Source of the DNA: Schoenoplectus triqueter | Taxonomy: Eukaryota > Streptophyta > Magnoliopsida > Poales > Cyperaceae | NCBI GenBank assembly: GCA_964058805.1 | Contig: CAXKVV010000880.1 | Span: 1-38,666, forward strand | DNA: 38,666 nucleotides | Direction: 5' to 3' | Part shown: in pieces, positions 12,251-21,566 of the stretch | How the letters are laid out: each line of letters begins with the position of its first letter | Position numbering within the stretch: position 1 is the first letter of the stretch | The notes under the pieces: model-generated | What the model was told of the DNA's origin: nothing | The model's input: the letters and a program-made list of their open reading frames with translations, nothing else | The model's database searches: none | Program-made: the position numbers and the translations under genes

Positions 12251-14691
12251 TTGAAAACGAGAACGGGCGCGCAAAACATGAAATAGGGACCTAACGCCCT
12301 CGGTACTGCCGAAAACGAATCCGGTCTAACAAAACATGAAAACGGGACTGAATGCCCTCAGCACCACAGAAAATGAGTCCAGACCCGGAATACATTAAAA
12401 TGGGACCTGACGCCCTAGATACAACCGAAAATGAGTTTGGGCGCGCAAAACTTTCAAACGGGATCCGACTACCTCGGTACAGCCAAAAACATGTTCGGGA
12501 GTGCAAAACATGTAAACGGGACCCGACGCCCTCGGTACGGCCGAAAACGAGTCCGAGCGCGTAATTCATGAAAACGGGACCCGACGCCCTCGGTACCGCC
12601 AAAAACGAGTCGGGGCGCGCAAAAAAATGAAAACGGGTCCTGACGCCCTAGATATAGCCGAAAACGAGTTTGGGCGCGCAAAACATGAAAACGGGACCCG
12701 ACACCCTCGGTACCGCAGAAAATGAGTGCGGGAAACGCAAAACATGAAAACGGGACCCGACGCCCTTGGTACAGTAGAAAATGAGTACGGGCGCGTAAAA
12801 TATGAAAACGGGACCTGACGCCCTCATTATTGTGCCCTCGTTACCGTCGAAAATGAGTCCGGGTGCGCAAGACATGTAAACGGGACCCGACACACTCGGT
12901 ACGGCCGAAAACGAGTCCGAGTGCGCAAAACATGAAAACGGGATCTGACTCCCTCGGTACCGCCAAAAACGAGTCCGGGCGCGCAAAACATGAAAACGGG
13001 AACCGACTCCCTCGGTACCGCCGAAAATGAGTCATGGAGCGCAAAACTTGAAAATGGGACACGACATCTTCGGTACCGCTGAAAACGAGCCTGTACGCGC
13101 AAAACATGAAAATGGGACCCGACGCCCTCGGTACCGCCGAAAATGAGTCCGGGTGCGCAAAACATGAAAGAGGGAACCGGCGCCCTCGGTACCGACGAAA
13201 ACGAGTCTGTGAGCGCAAAACTTGAAAACGGGACCTCGATACAGCTGAAAACAAGTACGAGCGCGCAAAACATCAAAACGGGATCTGACTCGCACGGTAC
13301 AACCAAAAACGAGTCTGGGCGAGCAAAACATGAAAACGGGAACCGACGCCCTCGATTCCGCCGAAATGGAGTCCGGGCGCGCAAAACATGAAAACGGGAC
13401 CCGACGCCCTCGGTACCGTCGAAAACGAGTCCGGACCGGCAATACATTAAAACGGCACCCGACGCCTTCGGTACTGCTGAAAATGAGTCTGGAAGAGCAA
13501 AACATGAAAACGGGACCTAACGCCCTCGGTACCGCTGAAAACGAGTCCGAGCGCGCAAAACATGAAAACGAGACCCGACGCACTTAGTACCGCCGAAAAC
13601 GAATTCGGGTACGCAAAACAAGAAAAAGGGACAAGACGCCCTCGGTTCCGCAAAAAACGTGTCCGGACTCACAATACTTTAAAACGGGACCCGAGCCCTC
13701 GGAACCGCCGAAAACGAGCCCGGGCTAACAAAACATGAAATCGGGACCGAATGCCCTCGGTACCGTAGAAAATGTGTCTGACCCGCAATACATTAAAATG
13801 GGACCCGACGCCCTCGGTATCGCCGATAACGAGTCTGGGAGCGCAAAACATGGAAACACGACCAGACGCCCTCGGGTAAGCTAAAAACGAGTTCGAGCGC
13901 GCAAAAAGATGAAAATGGGAACCGACGCCCTCAATACAGCCGAAAACGAATCTGGTCGCGCAAAACATGAAAATAAAACCTGACTCCCTCGGTAATGCAG
14001 AAAATGAGTGCGGGCGCGCAAATCATGAAAACGGGACCCGACGCCCTCGATACCGTAGTAAAGAGTACGGGCGCGTAAAACATGAAAACGGGACCCAACG
14101 CCCTCGTTACCGCCGAAAACGTGTCCGGAAGCGCGAAAAATGTAAACGGGACCCGACACCCTCGGTACGGTCGAAAACGAGTCCGGGCGCGCAAAACATG
14201 AAAATGGGATCTGACTCCCTCAGTATAGCCAAAAACGAGTCTGAGCGCGCAAAACATGAAAACGGGAGCCGACGCCCACGGTACCGCTGAAAATGAGTCC
14301 GGGCTTGCCAAACTTGAAAACGGGAGCTGACGCCCTTGGTACCGCCGAAAACGAGTCCAGGAGCGCAAAACATGTAAACGGGAACTAACGCCCTCGGTAC
14401 GGCCGAAAACGAGTCCGAGCGCGCAAAACATGATAAAGGGATCTGACTCCCTCGGTACAATCAAAAATGAGTCCGGGAGCGCAAAACATGTAAATGGGAC
14501 TCGACGCCCTCGGTACGGCCGAAAACGAGTCTGGGCACGCAAAACATGAAAACGGGAGCCGACGCCCTCGGTTCCCCCAAAGACAAGTCCGAGCGGGCAA
14601 AAAAATAAAAAACGTGACCCAACTCCCTCTGTACATCCGAAAACGAGTCTGGGCGCGCAAAACATCAAAAAACGTAACCCGACGCCCTCGG

Positions 14692-15039
14692 TACCGCCGA
14701 AAATGAGTCTGGGCGCGCAAAACATGAAAACGGGACCCGACGACCTCGGTACAGCCGAAAACGAGTTCGGACCGATAGTACATGAAAACGGCACCCGACG
14801 CCTTCGGTACTGCTGAAAACGAGAACGGGCACGCAAAACCTGAAATAGGGACCTGACGCCCTCGGTACCGCAGAAAATGAGTCTGGGCGCGCAAAACATG
14901 AAAACGGGACCCGACGACCTCGGTACCGCCGAAAACGAGTTCGGACCGATAGTACATGAAAACGGCACCCGACGCCTTCGGTACTGCTGAAAACGAGAAC
15001 GGGCACGCAAAACATGAAATAGGGACCTGACGCCCTCGG
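14692..15039 (+). repeat. Second locus of the 174-bp trimer repeat
   Basis: The trimer boundaries fall at 14,692, 14,866 and 15,040, again 174 bp apart, with the same diagnostic monomers (GATAGTACATGAAAACGGC, CATGAAATAGGGACC) as at 9,731-10,078. The offset between the two loci is 4,961 bp. The first copy here differs slightly (CCTGAAATAGGG in place of CATGAAATAGGG). Confidence 0.9.
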
Positions 15040-15068
15040 TACCGCAGAAAATGAGTCCGGACCCGATA

Positions 15069-16502
15069 CATTAAAACGGAGCCCGACGCCGTCGGTATCG
15101 CCGAAAATGAGTCTGGGAGCGCAAAACATGATAACAGGACCTAACACCCTCAGAACAGCCAAGAACGAGTCTGAGCGCGCAACACATGAAAACGGGACCC
15201 AACGCACTCGGTACCGTCGAAAGCGAGTCTGAGCGCACAAAACATGAAAACGGTACCCGACGCCCTCGGTACCGCAGAAAACGTGTCCGGACTCGCAATA
15301 CATTAAAACGGGACCCGACACCCTCAGAACCGCCGAAAACAAGTCTAGGAGCACAAAACATGAAATCGGGACCCGAAGCCCTCGGTACAGTAGAAAACAA
15401 GTGCGGGCGCGCAAAACATGAAAACAGGACCCGGCGCCCTCGTTACCGCCGAAAACGAGTCCGGGAGTGCAAAACATGTAAACGGGACCAGACGGCCTTG
15501 GTACGGCCGAAAACGAGTCCGGGCGCGCAAAACATGAAAACGAGATCTGACTCCCTCGATACAGCCAAAAACGAGTCCGGGAGTACAAAACATCAAAATG
15601 AGGCCCGACACTGTCGGTACCGCCGAAAGCAAGTTCAGGCGCGCAAAACATGAAAACGGGAACCGACGCCCTCGGTTCCGCCGAAAATGAGTCCGGGAGC
15701 GCAAAACATGAAAATTTGAGCCGACGCCCACGGTGCGGCCGAAAATGAGTCCGGGCGCGCAAAAAAATATAAACGGGACCCGACGCCCTCGGAACGCCCG
15801 AACACGAGTCCGGGCGCGCAAAAAAATGAAAATCGTATCCGACGCCCTTGGTACAGCCGAAAAAGAGTCTGGGCGCACAAAACATGAAAACGGGACCCGA
15901 CGCCCTCGGCACCGCAGAAAATGAGTGCGGGCGAGCAAAACATGAAAACGGGACCGAACTCCCTCGTTACCGCCGAAAACTAGTCCGGGAGTGCAAAACA
16001 TGTAAACGGGACCCGACGCCCTCGGTACGGCTGAAAACGAGTCAGGGTGCGCAAAAAATTAAAAAACAGGACCCGACTCACTCATACAGACAAAAACGAT
16101 TATGGGCGCGCAAAACATGAAAACGGGTGCCGACGCCCTCGGTATCGCTGAAAATGAGTCCGGGCGCATAAAACATGTACCGCCAAAAACGAGTCCAGGC
16201 GGGCAAAAAAATGAAAAACGGGACCCGACGCCCTCGGTATAGCTGAAAACGAGTCTGGGCGCGCAAAACATCAAAAAACGGAACCAGACACCCCCGGTAC
16301 CGTAGAAAACACAAAAATGAGACCCGACGCCCTCGGTACTATAGAAAACGACTGCGGGTGCGCAAATCCTGAAAACGGGACCCGACGCCCTCGTTACCGC
16401 CGAAAACGAGTCCGGGAGAGCAAAATAAGTAAACGGGACCCGACGCCCTCGGAACGGCAGAAAACGAGTCCGGGCGCGCAAAACATGAAAACGGGAACCG
16501 AC
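15069..16502 (+). repeat. 1.43-kb satellite segment, distant copy of 10,572-12,005
   Basis: The segment is collinear with 10,572-12,005 at a constant offset of 4,497 bp. Checked anchors include CATTAAAACGG at 10,572/15,069 and GACGCCCTTGGTACAGCC at 11,344/15,841. The match stops at 12,005/16,502, where the sequences become different monomers. The copies share unusual monomers, such as AACACAAAAATGAGACCCG and CATGTACCGCCAAAAACGAG. This copy contains one, not two, of the 464-bp units. Confidence 0.9.
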
Positions 16503-18861
16503 ACCCTCGGTACCGTCGAAAATGAGTCCGGGAGAGCAAAACATGAAAACGGGAACCGATGACCACATTACGGCCGAAAACGATTCCGGGCGCGCAAGGG
16601 AATGAAAACGGGACCCGACTCCCTCGTTGCAGCCGAAAATGAGTCCGGGCGCAAAACATGAAAACGGGACCCGACGCCCTCGGTACCGCAGAAAATAAGT
16701 GCGGGAGCGCCAAACAGGAAAACGGGACCCGACGCCCTCGGTAACTGAGAAAATGAGTGCGGGAGCGCAAAACATGAAAACGGATCTGACTCCCTCGGTA
16801 TAGCCAAAAATGAGTCTTGGCGCGCAAAACATGAAAACGGGACCCGACGCCCTCGGTACCGCAGAAAACAAGTGCGGGCGTGCAAAACATAAAAACGAAA
16901 CCCGACGCCATCGGTACCGCCAAAAACGAATTTGGGAGCACAAAACATATAAACGGGTCCTGACGCCCTCAGTACGGCCGAAATTGAGTCCGGGCGCGCA
17001 AAAAAATGAAAACGGGAACCGACGCCCTCGTTACAGCCGAAAACGAGTCTGAGCGCGCAAAATATGAAAACGGGACCTGACACCCTCGGTACGGCCGAAG
17101 GCGAGTCTGGGCGCGCAATACATGAAAACCGGATCTGACTCCCTCGATACAGCCAAAAACGAATCCGAGCACGCAAAACTTGAAAACGGGAGCCGACACC
17201 CTCGGTACCGCCGAAAACGAGTCCGGGAGCGCAAAACATGTAAAAGGGACCTGACGCCCTCGGTACGGCCGAAAACGAGTCCGGACGCGCAAAACATGAA
17301 AAAGGAATCTGACTCCCTCGGTACAGCCAAAAATGAGTCCGGAAGCACAAAATATGAAAACGGGACCCGACGCCCTTGGTACGGCCAAAAACGAGTCCGG
17401 GCACGCATAACATGAAAATGGGAGCCAACGCCCTCGATACCGTCAAAAATGAGTCAGGGCTGGCAAAAAAATGAGAAACGGGACCCGACGCCCTCGGCAT
17501 AGTCGAAAACGAGTCTGGGTGCGCAAAACATCAAAAAACGGAACCCGACGCCCTCAGTACCGCGGTAAATGAGTGCGGGCGCGCAAAACATGAAAACGAG
17601 ACCCAACTTCCTCGGTACTGCAGAAAATGAGTGCGGGCGCGCAAAACATGAAAACGGGACCTGACGCCCCCGTTACCGCCGAAAATGAGTCCGGGCGCGC
17701 AAAACATGAAAACGGGATCCGACTCCCTCGGTACAGCCAAAAATGAGTCCGGGTGCGCAAAAACATGAAAACCGGACTCGACGCCCTCTGTACCGCCGAG
17801 AAGGAGTCCGGGCGCGTAAAACATGAAAACGAGACCGGAAGCCCTCGGTACCGCCGAAAATGAGTCTGGGCGATCAAAACGTGAAAACGGCACCCAACAC
17901 CATCGGTACCGTCAAAAACGAGTCCGAGAGCGCAAAACATGTAGACGGGACCCGACGCCCTCAATACGGACGAAAACGAGTCTGGGCGCGCAACAACATG
18001 AAAACGAGACCTGATGCCCTCGGTACCGCCGAAAATGAGTGCGGGCGCGAATAACACGAAAATGAGACCCGACGCCCTCGGTACCGTAGAAAATGTGTGG
18101 GGGCTTGCAAAACATGAAAACGGGACCCGACGCCCTCGATAACGCAGAAAATGAGTGTGGGTGCGCAAAACATGAAAACGGAACCCGACGCCCTCGGTAA
18201 CGTCGAAAACGAGTCTGGGAGTGCAAAACTTGGAAACGGGACCCGACGCCCTCAGTACCACCAAAAACAAGTCCGGGCACGCAAAACATGAAAACGGGAT
18301 AGGACGCCCTCGGTACCACCGAAAATGAGTCCAGGAGCGTAAAACATGAAAAAGGAACCAGACGCCCACGGTACCGCCGAAAACGAGTCTGAGCGCGCAA
18401 AACATGAAAACGGGAACTGACGCCTTCGGTAACATCAAAAATGAGTCCAAGAGCACAAAACATGAAAACGAGACTCGTCGCCCTCAGTACCGCAGAAAAC
18501 GAGTCGGGGTGCGCAAAAAAAGAAAACGGGACCCGACACCCTCCGTACCGCCGAAAATGAGTCTGGGCGCGCAAAACATGAAAACGGGACCCGACGCCAT
18601 CGGTACCGCCGAATACGAGTCCGAGAGCGCAAAACATGTAAATGGGACTCGACGCCCTGAGTACCACCGAAAACGAGTGCGGTAGCGCAAAACATGAAAA
18701 CGGGACCCGACGGCCTCGGTATCGCCGAAAACGAGTCCAGGAGCGCAAAACATGAAAATTGGACCCGACGCCCTCGGTACCGTCGAAAATGAGTCCGGGC
18801 GCGCAAAACATGAAAACGAGGTCCAACGCCCTCCATACCACAGAAAACAATTCCGGGCGTG

Positions 18862-18966
18862 GGTTCCAACAAAAAATCTTTGATCCATCAAAAATCTCGG
18901 GTTCAGGGAGGTAAATGCGTTAAAAAAGGTCAAATTTTGGCGGACGGTGCTGCTACAGTTGGTGGG
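18862..18966 (+). pseudogene. rpoB: Plastid rpoB fragment, copy 1 (NUPT piece embedded in satellite)
   Basis: Reading GGT TCC AAC from 18,862 gives [11 protein letters not shown], then [20 protein letters not shown]. This matches the conserved segment of the plastid RNA polymerase beta subunit that reads, in family members, QRSNKN...[26 protein letters not shown]. The match stops after GTT GGT GGG, and satellite resumes with CAAAAAAATG. This is 105 bp of a gene normally over 3 kb, without start or stop, so it is a nuclear-integrated relic and not functional. It is one of two copies; the longer one begins at 19,432. Confidence 0.9.
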
Positions 18967-19431
18967 CAAAAAAATGAAAAACGGGACCCGACGCCATCGG
19001 TACCGTCGAAAACAAGTCCGGGAGCGCAAAACATGAAAACGATACCCGACGCCCTCAGTACCGCCGAAAACGAGTCCGGGTGCGCAAAACATGAAAATGG
19101 GACCCGACGCCCTCCGTACCGCCGAAAATGAGTCTGGGCACGCAAAACATGAAAATGGGACCTGACGCCATCGGTACTGCCGAAAACGAGTCCGGGAGGG
19201 CAAAACATGTAAACGGGACTCGACGCCCTGAGTATCACCGAAAATGAGTCCTGGAGCGCAAAACATGAAAACAGGACCCGATGGCCTCGGTATCCGAAAA
19301 TGAGTCCGGGAGCGCAAAACATGAAAATGGGACCCGACGCTTTCGGTACCGTCGAAAATGAGTCCGTGCGCGCAAAATATGAAAACGGGACCCGACGCTC
19401 TCCGTACCACCGAAAAATGAGTCCGGGCGCG
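18967..19431 (+). repeat. Eight satellite monomers between two rpoB fragments
   Basis: About 465 bp (8 x 58) of forward satellite lies between the rpoB copies. These monomers align one-for-one with the monomers just left of rpoB copy 1: CCCTCAGTACCGC at 18,481 and 19,052, and GACTCGACGCCCTGAGTA in both. The offset is 570-571 bp. The block is therefore the satellite half of a tandemly duplicated satellite-plus-rpoB unit, not an independent insertion. Confidence 0.9.
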
Positions 19432-19684
19432 GGTTCCAAAAAAAATCTTTGATCCATCAAAAACCCCCGGGTTCAGGGAGGTAAATGCGTTAAAAAAGAT
19501 CAAATTTTGGCGGACGGTGCCGCTATAGTTGGTGGGGAACTCGTTGTAGGAAAAAACATATTAGTAGCTTATATGCCATGGGAGGGTTATAATTCTCAAG
19601 ATGTAGTACTAATTAGTGAACGTCTGATATATGAAGATATTTTTACTTCTTTTTCTATTTGGAGATATGAAATTAAGACTTATA
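19432..19684 (+). pseudogene. rpoB: Plastid rpoB fragment, copy 2 (longer)
   Basis: This carries the same 105-bp segment as copy 1 and continues into [38 protein letters not shown] and [20 protein letters not shown]. That is the continuous conserved region of plastid RpoB following the [11 protein letters not shown] motif. Two compensating single-base indels relative to copy 1 (in the A-tract after GGTTCC and near AACCCCCGGG) break the frame early. Homology ends near 19,684 at AAGACTTATATAATC. It has no start codon and no remainder of the gene, so it is a NUPT relic. The next about 55 bp are unassigned. Confidence 0.93.
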
Positions 19685-19741
19685 TAATCAATTGGTTTGA
19701 TACGAATAATGGAAGTCGTTTCAGTATGTAAGGATAAATAT

Positions 19742-19819
19742 TAATCCTGCATAATCACGAATGTTATCAGTTCCGGTACGTAGACCAAATGATACAATGC
19801 AAGCAAAAGTTCCTAGATT
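19742..19819 (-). pseudogene. ndhB: Plastid ndhB fragment (NUPT)
   Basis: The reverse strand reads [16 protein letters not shown] followed by [10 protein letters not shown]. This is a conserved stretch of the plastid NAD(P)H-quinone oxidoreductase subunit 2 (family: [31 protein letters not shown]). Only about 26 codons remain, and homology is lost on both sides. It lies 58 bp from the rpoB relic and in the opposite orientation. The two genes are far apart in the plastid genome, so the fragments have been rearranged. Confidence 0.82.
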
Positions 19820-19920
19820 CCCGTCTACCAAGCAAAGTCTCACGAAATCTTCCTCTAAATTGTTTAGATGGAGTTTTTTTCATGTATGAATGGTGAAATT
19901 CAGATTATACCCTGAGAAGC

Positions 19921-20047
19921 CTTAACTATTTCTCTAAATTATTTTAGTTTTTTTCATATATGCATGGTGAATTTGAGAATTTCTGAGAGAATCTATACTC
20001 TAGATCAATAGAATCTATACTATAGATCAAAAGAATATATACTATAG
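19921..20047 (+). repeat. Left arm of an inverted repeat around the ycf2 relic
   Basis: Beginning CTTAACTATTTCTCTAAATT and continuing through TTCATATATGCATGGTGAAT and TTTGAGAATTTCTGA, this arm is the reverse complement of 20,575-20,680 with a few indels. It contains an internal direct duplication of GAATCTATACT(A/C)TAGATCAA. A weaker direct copy (AATTGTTTAGATGGAG...GGTGAAATTCAG) lies just upstream at 19,857-19,905. I saw no target-site duplication at the outer ends. Confidence 0.8.
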
Positions 20048-20212
20048 AAGTGATGGGTGTCATTAAAGAGTATCATTCTAACGAATAAAGTTTAATATGT
20101 TGCATTGCTAGAATTTATCTCTCGAGATTAGAGGATGGATAGCCCTCTATACCAAGGACGTACATATATATACTGATTAATCATAATAACAATCATATAA
20201 TATTTTTCATAT

Positions 20213-20500
20213 GATAGATTGAGAAATGAAATAGACGAATTGGAGTTTGAAGAAGGGCACGAAGCGGTGAACCCGTAAGAGATAGAGAACGATTTCTTCA
20301 ATCAAATAGTTTGGTCTGCTAAAATAAGGCGCTATCTATTTGATAATCTCGAAATTGAGAATATCAATATTAAATTGGGACTTCCTTATTGGGCCGAGTC
20401 ATTTCAGGGCAAGTGGTCTCTTGATCATGAGGAAGATAAGCTTCAAGAGGAGGAGCTTCAAGAGAAAGATTCGGAGTTCTTGCAGAGTGGAATATTTTAA
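20213..20500 (+). pseudogene. ycf2: Plastid ycf2 fragment (NUPT) with internal stop
   Basis: In frame from 20,213 it reads DRLRNEIDELEFEEGHEAVN, then P and a TAA stop. It continues [32 protein letters not shown] and [18 protein letters not shown] before a TAA at 20,498. This matches the C-terminal part of plastid Ycf2 (family: DELEFEEG..., LGFPYWSRSFRGK..., [15 protein letters not shown]). It is a relic of under 300 bp from a gene of about 6-7 kb, with an in-frame stop and diverged residues. It lies in the 530-bp spacer between two inverted repeat arms. Confidence 0.88.
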
Positions 20501-20574
20501 TCCTAATTTTTATTCTTTTTATTTTTTTCGTATAAATGCTGATATTTGTTAATCATTTAAACCTCTAGAAAAAA

Positions 20575-20680
20575 AAGTATACTATATTGATCTATAGTAT
20601 AGATTCCATCAGAAATTCTCAAATTCACCATGCATATATGAAAAAAAACTTCATCTAAACAATTTAGAGAAATAGTTAAG
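20575..20680 (-). repeat. Right arm of the inverted repeat around the ycf2 relic
   Basis: The reverse complement reads CTTAACTATTTCTCTAAATT, then TGTTTAGATGAAG, TTTCATATATGCATGGTGAA and GGAATCTATACTATAGATCA. It pairs with 19,921-20,047. Together the arms delimit about 760 bp containing the ycf2 relic. It could be the terminal inverted repeats of a non-autonomous element or a fold-back made during NUPT rearrangement. Confidence 0.8.
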
Positions 20681-20699
20681 GGTTAATTCACTGTTGTTT

Positions 20700-21340
20700 T
20701 AGATTGCAATCTTTGACAGGATGAAATGCTATATGACCTTTATTATACTTTGATTTTCAATCCACAGTATTATTCACTCAATGTTGAACAGAATGGGTGA
20801 TCATCAGACCTGTATTGATATGGTGTATATTCCTAACTCTCTTTTTTTTTAACTTTTTTGTTTACTTGTGCTTGTCCTTTGTGTGTGTCAATGATTTTCT
20901 GGAGATCACTTTATATGCAGGGATTCTTTATCTTTTCATGAAATTTACTTGAGACAATCTGATAAATTTGTTATTTTTTTACAATGTTATTTGGAGTCTC
21001 CAAGTGTAGGGTGCCCAGTCCATAAGGATAAAAAACTAACTTATTTCTTTATTTCTGTTTTTTGGAGTGCATGATGTTGCACATTTATATTGTTTCTACC
21101 AAAGAGCTCTAATAAAGGGAAATTTTCATTGTTTTTATACTAAATATAGGCTAAGACAGTGTTTATCTGTCTTCTTCAAGCATTTCCCTGCCCAAAATAT
21201 ATCATTTATTTAAGGCAAGTAATGTATCTCCTAATGCTTTCAAGATACCCAAAATATATCATTTATTTAATCCAAAAACTCGAAGTCTCAGAAACTTCAA
21301 AGTTCATTTGTGGGTCATTTTTGGTTTTTCTTTTCCACAG
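20700..21340. other. AT-rich sequence, nothing recognised
   Basis: Low-GC, T-rich sequence. It contains a near-perfect local duplication, CCCAAAATATATCATTTATT at 21,191 and again at 21,249 (CCCAAAATATATCATTTATTTAA), about 58 bp apart. No ORF above background and no RNA gene seen. It could be intron or intergenic DNA 5' of the exon-like ORF that follows. Confidence 0.5.
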
Positions 21341-21342
21341 AG

Positions 21343-21566
21343 GTGTGTCTCCCGTACTTTCGTTCCAGTTATGAGGAGAATGTGGCATGGAATATTTGGG
21401 AACGTCGGGGGAAGCTCCATAGTTTTGTCTAAAATGAGAAAGAAAGCTGCCTTAGTTGCTCATTTTATGCTACAAATGATGCAAACTCCTCTCTTTTCAA
21501 AAGATAATGAAAATTTGTCAAACTTCTTGTTTAGTGTTTATTTACTGTGGCATGGATTATATCTAT
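21343..21566 (+). pseudogene. Exon-like ORF, unassigned (possibly HEAT-type protein), truncated
   Basis: After a T-rich tract ending TTTTCCACAG at 21,341 (a good splice acceptor), the frame reads RTFVPVMRRMWHGIFGNVGG, then SSIVLSKMRKKAALVAHFML and QMMQTPLFSKDNENLSN. Composition is protein-like: amphipathic helices and no low-complexity bias. It resembles exons of large HEAT-repeat chromosome proteins, but I cannot name a family, so function is left open. There is no convincing donor. The frame runs into sequence shared with a downstream inverted repeat (21,515-21,544) and then into a GGCTGCAAA-bounded insertion at 21,567. I read it as a truncated gene fragment. Confidence 0.4.

Larger units (their letters stand above)
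9118..18861 (+). repeat. 58-bp satellite array, right block, forward orientation
   Basis: Same monomer as the left block, again in forward orientation, running without interruption to an abrupt junction with plastid rpoB sequence at 18,861/18,862. This block shows the clearest higher-order organisation in the window: 174-bp trimers, a 464-bp duplication and larger segment copies (listed separately). Minus-strand ORFs reach 510 codons because the consensus minus strand contains no TAA, TAG or TGA in any frame. I see no signal peptide, domain, splice structure or codon pattern that would argue for a protein. Confidence 0.96.

Noticed and set aside
1..18860. CRISPR-like array
   Set aside because: The repeats are contiguous with no unique spacers, the unit is 58 bp, and the window is plant nuclear DNA.
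1..18860. CENP-B-box-like motif (TTCGGCGGTACCGAGG on the minus strand)
   Set aside because: It differs from the mammalian CENP-B box at two core positions, and plants are not known to use that box. Similarity is probably chance.
19507..19731. 74-codon ORF as a gene of its own
   Set aside because: It is the interior of plastid rpoB with no native start. The last about 15 codons read into unrelated sequence.
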